NCBI GenBank assembly: GCA_023444095.1
Contig: JAEZRP010000006.1
Coordinates: 121,303-185,302 of the forward strand
DNA length: 64,000 bases
Source: Bacillota bacterium
GTDB lineage: Bacteria; Bacillota; Clostridia; Christensenellales; Aristaeellaceae
Reading direction: 5' to 3'
A program made the translations under genes and the position numbers. The notes below the pieces were generated by a model that searched no databases, was not told where the DNA came from, and worked only from the letters and a program-made list of their open reading frames with translations. Positions 9,064-16,788 of this stretch are shown one piece after another (the first letter of the stretch is position 1; each line of letters opens with the position of its first letter).

Positions 9064-9214
9064 TTCTTACCTCAGTTTCCGCAAGCGCTTCAAACTCCGG
9101 AGGATTTGGAGGGCAGCCTCCGCGACGAATCATTTCTACCGACTCAGTCGGTGGGAATGGATCCCCGAAAGGACAAACCCGCTTCACCATCGACGCGATC
9201 AGGTGCTGCCTTCG
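9064..9214 (-). other. mreC-mreD spacer with short inverted repeats
   Basis: A 151-bp non-coding gap inside an otherwise tight operon. It holds a 15-base palindrome ACCGACTCAGTCGGT (9138-9152) and an imperfect GGAGG...CCTCC pair at about 9101-9120. There is no T tract and no convincing promoter. It may be an RNA-processing site or a relic of an intergenic repeat. Confidence 0.4.
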
Positions 9215-10369
9215 TCAGTTCGCCCAATCGTCCTCGGGCAGCGGCGCGATGGAGGTCGGCGCGGGCGTCGGCGTCGCGCTCGCGTCCGGCGTCCCGCTCA
9301 CCTCGGGGACCTGGGTCGGATAGTGCCATGCGCCGTCGCTCGCGTCCGGGGACACGGTCGATCCGTCGGCGTTCGTCGGAACCTGCGTGGGCTTGGGCGA
9401 AACGTATGGGATCGGCGTCGGCGTCGCGACGACTGGCAGTTCTTCCGCCGTCTCGACCACAGTGCGCAGGACCAGAACATCCTCGACGTGCCGGAAATCA
9501 GCGTAGGGGGAGACGATGACATAGCTGCCCTCGGAACTCGTCTCCTGGCTGACCGCGATGACCTCGCCGATGGTCAGCCCCTTCGGGTACAGGGAATCCG
9601 TACCAGATGTCACTATGACGTCCCCGGGCACGATGTTGTTCACGTTGGGCAAATAATAGACGTGGCATTCCGCGGTTTCGGCGTCCGCGGTCACCTCGCC
9701 GCGCATCACGCCGTTATCGCGGGTGCGCTGGACGAGGCAGGCGACGGCGCTGCGCGCGTCGATGATCGTCATCACTTTCGCGTAGGTGAGGCCCGCCTCG
9801 AACACGTAGCCCACAAGCCCACCCGCCGAGACGACCGACATGCCCTCGCGCACGCCGTGCGCGGTGCCGCGGTCGATGGTAAAGGTGTCGAACCACTGGC
9901 CGGGATCGCGCGCGATCACCTTCGCGTATAGAGGATCGAGGGACTCATATGTACTCTTCGCGTCGAGGATCGCCGTCAGCCGATCGTTTTCAAGCTCAAG
10001 CTCCTCCGTGCCGCTCATCTGGAGCGAAATCTGCTCGTATTCGAGCTGGAGCTTGTCATAGTCCGACTGGAGCTTGTCGTAGTCGCGCCAGTTCGTGAAA
10101 AAGCCCTTCACCCACGAGGCGGCGCCCGTGAACGCGCTTGCGACGGGCCGAAAAACGGTGCCGACGGCGTTCTCAAACATGGAGATGCCGTTGTCGCTGC
10201 GAAGGATCAGAAACGAAATGGTCGCGAACACGATCGCCAGCGCAGCAGCGGTAAAAAGCACGCGGCGGATGGCGCTGGTTCTCTGCCTGCGCGAGCGGTC
10301 GACGTGCGCGCGCGAATATTTGCGTCCGGCGCTCTTCCCGCCGGAGCGGGTTTTCTTTCTGAAGGCCAT
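9215..10369 (-). CDS. mreC: Rod shape-determining protein MreC
   Basis: A 384-residue protein with a basic cytosolic N-terminus, one transmembrane helix (about residues 30-55), a coiled coil rich in L-Q-S-D-Y-D-K-L type heptads (about 85-120), the MreC beta domain (V-I-A-R-D-P-G-Q-W-F-D-T-F near 145), and a long low-complexity Thr/Pro/Ser tail after about residue 300. The tail is longer than in most MreC proteins and probably extends into the wall. The ATG at 10369 is preceded by GGGGGAGG six bases upstream; a start 36 bp further up has no such site. MreC is the extracellular scaffold that activates PBP2-RodA. Confidence 0.9.
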   Translation of the reverse strand: MAFRKKTRSGGKSAGRKYSRAHVDRSRRQRTSAIRRVLFTAAALAIVFATISFLILRSDNGISMFENAVGTVFRPVASAFTGAASWVKGFFTNWRDYDKLQSDYDKLQLEYEQISLQMSGTEELELENDRLTAILDAKSTYESLDPLYAKVIARDPGQWFDTFTIDRGTAHGVREGMSVVSAGGLVGYVFEAGLTYAKVMTIIDARSAVACLVQRTRDNGVMRGEVTADAETAECHVYYLPNVNNIVPGDVIVTSGTDSLYPKGLTIGEVIAVSQETSSEGSYVIVSPYADFRHVEDVLVLRTVVETAEELPVVATPTPIPYVSPKPTQVPTNADGSTVSPDASDGAWHYPTQVPEVSGTPDASATPTPAPTSIAPLPEDDWAN

Positions 10370-10429
10370 CTGGCGCCTCCCCCGTCGTCTGCGAAGCCCA
10401 TTCACGGATGATAGGGCGCAGGAAATTTA

Positions 10430-11470
10430 TTAGAGCTCGACAACGCAGCCAGACTGCGCGAAGCGAGCGAAGAGTCTGTCGTCCGAGGCGATCATCCCCG
10501 CGCCGGTCGCGACGTCGTCCTGCGGGCTCTCCCCCGCCTTGACGGGGAGCTTCAGCATCTCCGAGAGCCGCCTGTCGAACCCCTCGAGCTGCGCGCCGCC
10601 GCCGGAAAGCTGCACGCCGCGCTCGAGGATGTCCGCCGCAAGCTCGGGCGGCGTGTTCTCGAACGCCTCGCGCACGGTTTCGACGAGGGCGTCGAGCGGA
10701 CCCTGAATGGCGTCGCGCACATCCTTGGCGGTGACTGAAACGGTGGAGGGCTTGCCCGTGTGGGCGTCGCGCCCGCGCAGAAGCACCTCATAGCCGTCCG
10801 TGAGCCGGGATTCGACCGCCGTTCCGATATCGATCTTGAGGTCCTCCGCCGTCCGGAGGCCGATGATGAGTCCCTTCTCGCGCCGGACGAAGCGCACGAT
10901 GGCCTCGTCGAACGAAAGCGAGCCGGTGCGCGTCGTGCGAGAGGCGACGATTCCGTTCATGGAAAGAACCGCGATCTCGGTCGTCTCCCCGCCGATCACG
11001 ATTTCGAGAACGCCCTTCGGCTCGTTGATGGAGAGGCCCGCGCCTACCGCCGCAGCGATGGGGACCATGACGAGCGCCGCGCGCCGCGCGCCCGCCGCCT
11101 TGACCGCCGCTTCGAGCGCCTTTCTTTCCACGCGGGTCAACCCCTGAGACATGGAGACGAGCATGCGCGAACGCTCAAGCGCGCGCTTTTTGCCGATGGC
11201 GCGATCGCAGAACGCCTGAATGAGCATCGCGGCCTGCTCCGCGTCCGTCACGGCGCCCCTCGAAACCGGAGAGACGAGATCGACGTCGTGCGGCGTCCTG
11301 CCCAGCATCTGACGCGCCTCGCGCCCCACCGCGAGGATGTCGAGGGGATTGTCCGCGCCCGTCAGTAGGTAGCTCGGCTCGCGAAGCACGACGCCCTCGT
11401 TTTCAAGATGGATCGTGACGTTGCTCGAGCCAAGGTCAAAACCCACGCCGCCGGATGAAAACACGCCCAT
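10430..11470 (-). CDS. mreB: MreB-like actin homologue with altered phosphate loop
   Basis: A 346-residue actin-fold protein. Phosphate-1 (F-D-L-G-S-S-N, residues 11-17), the E-P-S-Y segment and the adenosine motif L-S-G-G-G-A-Q-L (about 283-290) are present. The phosphate-2 motif, normally D-I-G-G-G-T-T-E in MreB, reads V-I-G-G-E-T-T-E (residues 158-165): the Asp is Val and a Gly is Glu. The usual G-G-D-x-F-D-E-A-I reads G-S-L-S-F-D-E-A-I. MreB forms membrane filaments that steer wall synthesis. Its place between maf and mreC makes the identity clear, but ATP turnover may be impaired, or this may be an Mbl-like paralogue. It follows maf by only 3 bp. Confidence 0.88.
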   Translation of the reverse strand: MGVFSSGGVGFDLGSSNVTIHLENEGVVLREPSYLLTGADNPLDILAVGREARQMLGRTPHDVDLVSPVSRGAVTDAEQAAMLIQAFCDRAIGKKRALERSRMLVSMSQGLTRVERKALEAAVKAAGARRAALVMVPIAAAVGAGLSINEPKGVLEIVIGGETTEIAVLSMNGIVASRTTRTGSLSFDEAIVRFVRREKGLIIGLRTAEDLKIDIGTAVESRLTDGYEVLLRGRDAHTGKPSTVSVTAKDVRDAIQGPLDALVETVREAFENTPPELAADILERGVQLSGGGAQLEGFDRRLSEMLKLPVKAGESPQDDVATGAGMIASDDRLFARFAQSGCVVEL

Positions 11471-11473
11471 TCC

Positions 11474-12040
11474 CTAATCCCCCAAAAATTTCTTCAGTAT
11501 CGCGTCCACTTCGTCTACCGGGAAGCCCATGACGTTCTCGAAGGAGCCGTCGAGCCATGTGACGAAGCCGCCCGCGCCGCCCTGAATGCCGTACGCGCCG
11601 GCCTTGTCCATGGGCTCGCCCGTCGCGATGTACTCGTCGATCTCTTCCTCGCTCAGTTCCCGGAACTGGACGCCCGTGCGCACGCACCTTTCCATCGTTC
11701 GACCCGTTTCCGCGTCGATCGCGCACACGCCCGTATATACGTCGTGTTCCCGGCCGGAGAGCGAAAGGAGCATCTCCTTCGCATCTTCCGCGCTTTGGGG
11801 TTTTCCGAGCCCGACGCCGTCGAGCGAAACAAGGGTATCGGAGGCGATCACGACGCCCTCCGCCCTGCCCGCCGCAGCCGCGCGCGCCTTTGTTCGCGCG
11901 AGCAGCATCACGACGTCCTCCGCCTTTCCCTCGACATTTTCATCCACGTCCGCCGGGCAGACCTCAAATTCATATCCCAGCTTCGCGAGCAGCTCCCGCC
12001 TACGCGGCGAGCCGGAAGCGAGAATCAGCTTTTTTGGCAT
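11474..12040 (-). CDS. maf: Maf-family nucleoside triphosphate pyrophosphatase
   Basis: A 188-residue cytosolic house-cleaning enzyme. The start M-P-K-K-L-I-L-A-S-G-S-P-R-R-R-E-L-L is the Maf signature, followed by the conserved S-D-T-L-V-S-L-D and the Y-x-A-T-G-E-P-M-D-K-A-G-A-Y-G-I-Q-G segment. Maf proteins hydrolyse dTTP/UTP or modified nucleotides to monophosphates. The ATG at 12040 has GGAGGAA nearby upstream. Bacillus and many Clostridia have maf in the same position before mreB (often with radC between, absent here). It is the first gene of the mre operon, with a promoter 29-57 bp upstream. Confidence 0.92.
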   Translation of the reverse strand: MPKKLILASGSPRRRELLAKLGYEFEVCPADVDENVEGKAEDVVMLLARTKARAAAAGRAEGVVIASDTLVSLDGVGLGKPQSAEDAKEMLLSLSGREHDVYTGVCAIDAETGRTMERCVRTGVQFRELSEEEIDEYIATGEPMDKAGAYGIQGGAGGFVTWLDGSFENVMGFPVDEVDAILKKFLGD

Positions 12041-12068
12041 AGTGTTCCTCCGCATGATATCGCGTACC

Positions 12069-12097
12069 AGTATAGCATAAAAGGTAAGTATTTTCAA
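12069..12097 (-). promoter_or_regulatory. Sigma-A-type promoter of the maf-mre operon
   Basis: On the minus strand: TTGAAA, 17-base spacer, TATACT. It stands just upstream of maf with no other promoter seen before spoIVFB, so it probably drives the whole eight-gene unit. Confidence 0.75.
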
Positions 12098-12138
12098 AGG
12101 CTGATCCCGTTTTGTCATAGAAATATACCGTGAAGACG

Positions 12139-12160
12139 AAAAAAGCCCGGAGAACCGGGC
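12139..12160 (-). terminator. Intrinsic terminator after the UxaE-like gene
   Basis: On the minus strand GCCCGG-TTCT-CCGGGC is followed directly by TTTTTT, 12 bp after the stop of the epimerase-like gene. It closes the glycyl radical operon. Confidence 0.8.
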
Positions 12161-12172
12161 CTTCAGGTGCTG

Positions 12173-13522
12173 TCAATTTTTGGCAGGACAGCCGAGCAAC
12201 TCGAGGTGGCGGCCGATGTGCCTTTCGAGCGCGGCGGCGTAGGCCTCGGCCTCAAGATCCCAGAGCGCGTAGAGCGCGCCCTTCAGCGCGGAATTCTGAA
12301 GGATGTGGCCGTAGGTGATGTGGACGAGCTGGCGCGCGTCCGGCATGTCAAAGAGCGAGGGAAGCACCTCGTCCTCCAGCTTGTCGACGTCCGGGATCTT
12401 CGAAAGATCGGTCGTCACATGGTAGAATCGCGTCGCGTCGTGAAAGCTTTCGAGCGCAAATTTGTGCGCCCTCCGGTACAGCGCGGGGTCCTTCTGCGCG
12501 CAGATGCGCATGGCCTCGAGCCAGTTGGTGCCCGCGGTCTTGACGTGGAACACCTCGCGCGTCTTTTCGCCGATCGCCGGAAACACGCTGAACTTGTCGG
12601 AGCCGGAGTGGATACTGAGCTTGTATCCGAAGTGCCGCGCGATCTTCGCGTGGGCGTCGACGTCACGGGTGAAATCGGCGACGTCTCCGATGTAATCGAT
12701 GCCCTTCTGGAATTCGCCCGTGAAGCGCGGCGCGATGGTGGCGAATTTGACGCCCCTGCGGATCAATTCATGCGCCACGAAGAAGTGCTCGGCGGGCGTG
12801 GTGGGAACCGCCGTCTCGTCGATCGAAATCTCAAAGTCCGCGTCGTACCTTCCGCCCGCGAGGAAGCGTTCGTACATCGCCGCCGCGAAGGAGATGGCCT
12901 CGCCGTACACACAGGCGCAGCGCGCGAGCTCGGCTTCCGTGTATTCGATGAACAGTCCCTCGCCCACGTCGAAGCGCCTTTCGAGATAGACGCCCCCCAC
13001 TTCCGAAATGTCGCCTTCCCCGCCGGGCCTGATGTGGTCGCTCAGATCGAGCGTGATCATCGTAAACCCCAGCGAGAGGGCGTACTCAATGTCCTCCGGC
13101 CTTTTGAGGTGATCGCCGTCCGCGCCGAAGCCGTCCCGGTACCCCTCGCGGAACACGGCGAAGCTCGCGGCATCCAGCACGTTCTCGTACGTCCGGCCCG
13201 TGAGGTTCAGTTCGCGGATCGACTGCTGAACGAACACCGGGCGCGCGTCGTACTTTTGGAAGACGCGAATGTGGCCGGGACATGCGAGCCCAAGCCGATC
13301 CCCCACGCCGAAGGAGCGCGGCGCGGTCAAAACGCGCACCGGGGCCGTGAACGGGAAGAGTGCGCGGAGCCGGTTCGCATTCTCGTGCGTGAGAGGGTAC
13401 GCCCCTTCCCCGCCCGAAAAGCCCAGGGACGAATCCGCGAGCAGCACGTCGCGGCCGTCCGCGCGCGCCATCGATACCTTTTTGCCCTCGATTTCATGGA
13501 TGGAATTCGGATAGATGCGCAT
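12173..13522 (-). CDS. Tagaturonate epimerase (UxaE)-like protein
   Basis: A 449-residue cytosolic protein. The segments S-F-G-V-G-D-R-L-G-L-A, F-V-Q-Q-S-I-R-E-L, F-R-E-G-Y-R-D-G-F-G-A-D-G-D-H-L-K and H-S-G-S-D-K-F-S recall the UxaE family (Thermotoga TM0440 type), a metal-dependent enzyme that interconverts tagaturonate and fructuronate in hexuronate breakdown. His and Asp residues in G-A-D-G-D-H and S-I-H-S-G-S-D are candidate metal ligands. The ATG has AGGAGG six bases upstream and lies 9 bp after the glycyl radical enzyme. No other uronate genes (UxaA, UxaB, KduI) are nearby, so a different sugar-acid substrate, possibly the product of the radical enzyme, is plausible. Confidence 0.72.
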   Translation of the reverse strand: MRIYPNSIHEIEGKKVSMARADGRDVLLADSSLGFSGGEGAYPLTHENANRLRALFPFTAPVRVLTAPRSFGVGDRLGLACPGHIRVFQKYDARPVFVQQSIRELNLTGRTYENVLDAASFAVFREGYRDGFGADGDHLKRPEDIEYALSLGFTMITLDLSDHIRPGGEGDISEVGGVYLERRFDVGEGLFIEYTEAELARCACVYGEAISFAAAMYERFLAGGRYDADFEISIDETAVPTTPAEHFFVAHELIRRGVKFATIAPRFTGEFQKGIDYIGDVADFTRDVDAHAKIARHFGYKLSIHSGSDKFSVFPAIGEKTREVFHVKTAGTNWLEAMRICAQKDPALYRRAHKFALESFHDATRFYHVTTDLSKIPDVDKLEDEVLPSLFDMPDARQLVHITYGHILQNSALKGALYALWDLEAEAYAAALERHIGRHLELLGCPAKN

Positions 13523-13531
13523 TGTTTCCTC

Positions 13532-15703
13532 CTATACTGCCGCGTGCTCGCTTCGCTTGATGATCTCGTCCTGAATTTCGGCCGAGAGGTTCACAAAATA
13601 GTCGCTGTAGCCAGCGACGCGCACCATGAGCGTGCGGTGCTTCTCCGGGTGCTCTTTCGCGTCGAGGAGATCGGCCTGATCGACCACGTTGAACTGCACT
13701 TCAAAGCAGCCGTGCTCCATGAACGTCCTGATGTAGCTCTTGACCGCCGCGCGGCCCTCGGGACTCTGCATCAGCTTTTTGGTGAACCGTAGGTTCGTCG
13801 CGATGCCGCCGATGCCGTATTTCTGATCGATCTTCTCGATGGAGCGGAGAATCCCCGTCGGACCGTTTCTGTCCATGCCCTGCACCGCGCCCAGGGATTC
13901 CGACAGCGCCTCGCCCGCCTTCCTGCCGTCCGGCGTCGCCGCCGCGACCTTGCCGAGCCGTCCGTGCATGATCCAAGCGAAATAGCTTGGATGAAACGTC
14001 GCGCCGGCGCTCGTCGAGTAGTTCTTCAGCTCATCGCGGATCAACTCGTACAACTCGACGCCGATCCGGTCGACCTCGTCGATTCCGTTCCCAATCTTTG
14101 GGCAGCGGTTGAGGAGGAACTGGCGCATGCGCTCGTTTCCTTCAAAGTTCGCGCGCAGAAGGTCGCCCAGCTCGGAAAGCGTCATGAGCTTTTTCTCGTA
14201 CACCGCCGTCTTGACCGCCTGGAGCGCGTCCACGAGGTTCAGAAAGCCCGGGAAGCAGGGGTAGACGTAGCTGTACCTCGCGCCGCCCGCGCCGGAATCC
14301 ATGCCGCGCGCGAGGCAGTCGTTGAGAAACGCGGACGCCAGCGGCGAAGCGCAGTACTGCGAAAAGGCGTAGAGGTACTTCACCGTATCCTCGAGGTTCG
14401 CGCGGATGACGCCGCGCACAACCTTCTCGGTGAGCGACTTGAAGTCCTCGAACGTCGTGAGCTCGGATATCTCGACTGGAATCTCCGGCCTGACCCTGCA
14501 TTCCGCGCCGCAGATCGCCTTCCCGCCGTTGAAGATGTACTCGTAGGCCTTGTTGAGGTTGATGTAAGGCGTGGCGACTTGCACATTCGAGGCCGCGATG
14601 GGCGTGATCTCGACGCAGGTGGAGTTGATGTAATACCTGCTGTCGCGCTCGTCCATGCCCGCCGCGCGCAGCCCCTCCTGAATGATCCGGTCGTTGAAAA
14701 ACGCGGGGCGCGTGTAGCCCTCCGAGATGATCTCGAGGGATTTGTCCATGAGCGATTCCGGCATGTCGGGGGTGTAGCTCACGTTCACGGACGGGTTGAT
14801 CAGTCCGGTGGTGCGGATCGCCTCGACGCACATCTCCGAAAGCTCGTTCCAGACGGGCGCGCCGTCCCGATCGACGCCACCCACCATCACGGCGGCAGGC
14901 CAGGTATCGTAGATCTCGTCGTGCTTGAGGTAGAGATGTTCGATCAGCTCGAACGCGAACGCCCGCGTCAGGCATCCATCCTCGATATCGCGCTTGTAGA
15001 AAGGATACATGTAGTTGTCGAACCGCCCGGTGAGGGAAATGTCCCCCATGAGGCAGAGCGAGAACTGCATGAACCACATGATCTGAAGCGCCTCGTGAAA
15101 GTGCGCGCAGGGCTCGAGCGGCGCGCGCTCGAAGTTCGCCGCCATTTTCCAAAGCATCTCGCGCCGCGCGGGATCATTTTCGCCCGCCGCGCGCTCGGAA
15201 AGCGCCTCGCGCGCCCGCGCGCAGAAACGCACGAAGCCGCTTAACGAAATTTCAACCGACTCGTAGAACGCCGCCTTTGCCGCGTCCTCCGGCCCCGAGT
15301 AGTCGATCTCCGCGCGCCTCTGCGCGACCTCTTCGAGGATCCTGCGAATGCCGACATTCAGAAGCTTCTCGTAGTCGATCACCCGGTGCCCCGTGAACGC
15401 GGTCGACGTGCCCGCCAGCTTCCCGCTCGCACGCAGATAGCGCCGCGCCTCGTCGGCGTACGCCTTCTCATCGAGCGTCAGCGCCCGCGGCTCCGCGAAC
15501 CGCCCGACGATGAGCTCGCTCTCGTCGATCTCGATGGGATAGCCCTCGAAGATCGCCTGGTCGATCATCGCCCGCCGGACGTTGTGGGCGTAGGGTGCCG
15601 GCTCGTCAAAGAGCGCCCGGCCCGTGAGGCACAGCTTGATCTCCTCGCTCTCCGCGATCCTCTGCCCGCGCGCGTAGGCGCGCGCCTTCATTTCCTCGCG
15701 CAT
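13532..15703 (-). CDS. Glycyl radical enzyme of unknown substrate (PFL-like family)
   Basis: A 723-residue enzyme, shorter than classical glycyl radical enzymes (about 750-850). The glycyl loop R-V-A-G-Y-S-D-Y-F puts the radical on Gly698, close to the C-terminus. The thiyl cysteine is Cys363 in N-S-T-C-V-E-I-T-P. A C-x-E pattern is typical of eliminating members (diol dehydratases, CutC, hydroxyproline dehydratase), not of pyruvate formate-lyase, which has C-C. The residue before Cys is Thr where the dehydratases have Gly. The start is the ATG at 15703 with GAGGG upstream, preferred over an in-frame TTG one codon earlier. The activase is 9 bp upstream and the UxaE-like gene 9 bp downstream. 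A sugar acid or polyol substrate is an inference. Confidence 0.85.
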   Translation of the reverse strand: MREEMKARAYARGQRIAESEEIKLCLTGRALFDEPAPYAHNVRRAMIDQAIFEGYPIEIDESELIVGRFAEPRALTLDEKAYADEARRYLRASGKLAGTSTAFTGHRVIDYEKLLNVGIRRILEEVAQRRAEIDYSGPEDAAKAAFYESVEISLSGFVRFCARAREALSERAAGENDPARREMLWKMAANFERAPLEPCAHFHEALQIMWFMQFSLCLMGDISLTGRFDNYMYPFYKRDIEDGCLTRAFAFELIEHLYLKHDEIYDTWPAAVMVGGVDRDGAPVWNELSEMCVEAIRTTGLINPSVNVSYTPDMPESLMDKSLEIISEGYTRPAFFNDRIIQEGLRAAGMDERDSRYYINSTCVEITPIAASNVQVATPYINLNKAYEYIFNGGKAICGAECRVRPEIPVEISELTTFEDFKSLTEKVVRGVIRANLEDTVKYLYAFSQYCASPLASAFLNDCLARGMDSGAGGARYSYVYPCFPGFLNLVDALQAVKTAVYEKKLMTLSELGDLLRANFEGNERMRQFLLNRCPKIGNGIDEVDRIGVELYELIRDELKNYSTSAGATFHPSYFAWIMHGRLGKVAAATPDGRKAGEALSESLGAVQGMDRNGPTGILRSIEKIDQKYGIGGIATNLRFTKKLMQSPEGRAAVKSYIRTFMEHGCFEVQFNVVDQADLLDAKEHPEKHRTLMVRVAGYSDYFVNLSAEIQDEIIKRSEHAAV

Positions 15704-15712
15704 CAAAATCCC

Positions 15713-16609
15713 TCACATCACATATTTCGCGTCGATTCCCCGCTCCGCGAGGATTTCGACGGATCGCTTCATCTGCGCCTCGCCCGGCTCCGGCACGCCC
15801 GCGCAGGGAAACGCGCGTCCGAGCGCGGCATACTTGGGCGCGCACATGCCGTGGTACGCGAGCAGCTCGACTGCGTGCTTCTCCGGAAGCGCCGCGACGA
15901 AATCCGCGATCCGCCCGATCTCCGCCTCGTCCGCGTTGAAGCCCGGCACGACGGGCGTCCGAAGGATCATATGCGCGCCCGCGGCGCTCAGGAGCCCGAT
16001 ATTCTCCAATATGCGCGCGTTCCCGACGCCCGTTCCCGCGCGGTGGGTCTCCTCCGTCCGGCACTTGAGATCCGCGTAAAAAAGGTCGACGCTTCCCAGG
16101 AGGCGCTCGATGTCCGCCCATGGGACGTTCAGCGCGGTCTCGAGCGCCGTATGGATGCCCTCCGCCCGAATGCGCGCGAGCGCCGCCCCGACAAATTCCG
16201 GCTGCAGGAGAGGCTCGCCGCCCGAAAACGTCACGCCCCCGCCGCTGGAAAGGTAGACGTCGCGGTCGCGGAGCAGCTCTTCGCACAGCTCGTCGAGCGA
16301 AATTTCGCGCCCCGCGCGCGCGAGCGCCTCCGCGAAGCATGCCTCGACGCAGGCCCCGCAGAGCGCGCATCCGGAGGTATGCCGCGCGCTTTTCCCGTCC
16401 GCCGCGCCCCGGCACGCCTCGACGCAGGCCCCGCAGGCGATGCAGCGCACGGGATGGAAGAGGAGCGCGCCGCGCGGCGGCTGGGACTCGGGGTTGTGGC
16501 ACCAGGCGCAGCCGAGGTTGCAGCCCTGCATAAAAACCGTCGTGCGCGTGCCTGGACCGTCGTGCAGCGAGAACGGCTGGATGTCGAATATGCGCCCCGC
16601 GCGTGCCAT
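15713..16609 (-). CDS. Glycyl-radical enzyme activase (radical SAM)
   Basis: A 298-residue radical SAM enzyme. Cys30, Cys34 and Cys37 (C-N-L-G-C-A-W-C) bind the SAM cluster. Two ferredoxin-like clusters follow between about residues 55 and 95 (C-I-A-C-G-A-C-V-E-A-C and C-A-L-C-G-A-C-V-E-A-C), an insert found in activases of the dehydratase-type enzymes and absent from PflA. It installs the glycyl radical on the neighbouring enzyme. The ATG at 16609 has GGAGGTGA just upstream; it is the first gene of the operon and lies behind a near-consensus promoter. Confidence 0.92.
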   Translation of the reverse strand: MARAGRIFDIQPFSLHDGPGTRTTVFMQGCNLGCAWCHNPESQPPRGALLFHPVRCIACGACVEACRGAADGKSARHTSGCALCGACVEACFAEALARAGREISLDELCEELLRDRDVYLSSGGGVTFSGGEPLLQPEFVGAALARIRAEGIHTALETALNVPWADIERLLGSVDLFYADLKCRTEETHRAGTGVGNARILENIGLLSAAGAHMILRTPVVPGFNADEAEIGRIADFVAALPEKHAVELLAYHGMCAPKYAALGRAFPCAGVPEPGEAQMKRSVEILAERGIDAKYVM

Positions 16610-16639
16610 GGAGTCACCTCCGGTTCTTTTTCGCATTTT

Positions 16640-16668
16640 ATTATATCAATTATTAACATTCATTTCAA
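16640..16668 (-). promoter_or_regulatory. Promoter of the glycyl radical operon
   Basis: Minus strand TTGAAA, 17-base spacer, TATAAT. It overlaps the divergent promoter region of the hydrolase gene, so the two units may compete or be co-regulated. Confidence 0.78.
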
Positions 16669-16679
16669 GGAAACCAGTT

Positions 16680-16685
16680 TATAAT
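16680..16685 (+). promoter_or_regulatory. -10 element of the alpha/beta hydrolase gene
   Basis: TATAAT on the + strand about 100 bp before the chosen start; no good -35 at normal spacing, suggesting an activator or a weak promoter. Confidence 0.4.
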
Positions 16686-16788
16686 AGACGCAGAGACAGG
16701 AAATTAACGGACGATGCGGGGCATGCGGACCGTGAGGCGGCATGGCCTGCATGGTTGCGCGCAAAAGATACGACGTGAGGTGATGCGA

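Noticed and set aside
12167..13792. Long + strand frame opposite the UxaE-like gene (541 codons), and similar antisense frames elsewhere
   Set aside because: Codon use and content are typical of antisense GC-rich frames; the minus-strand genes carry family motifs and ribosome sites.
13532..15703. Calling the glycyl radical enzyme pyruvate formate-lyase
   Set aside because: It lacks the C-C pair of PFL and has C-x-E as in eliminating enzymes; the activase also has two extra ferredoxin clusters.
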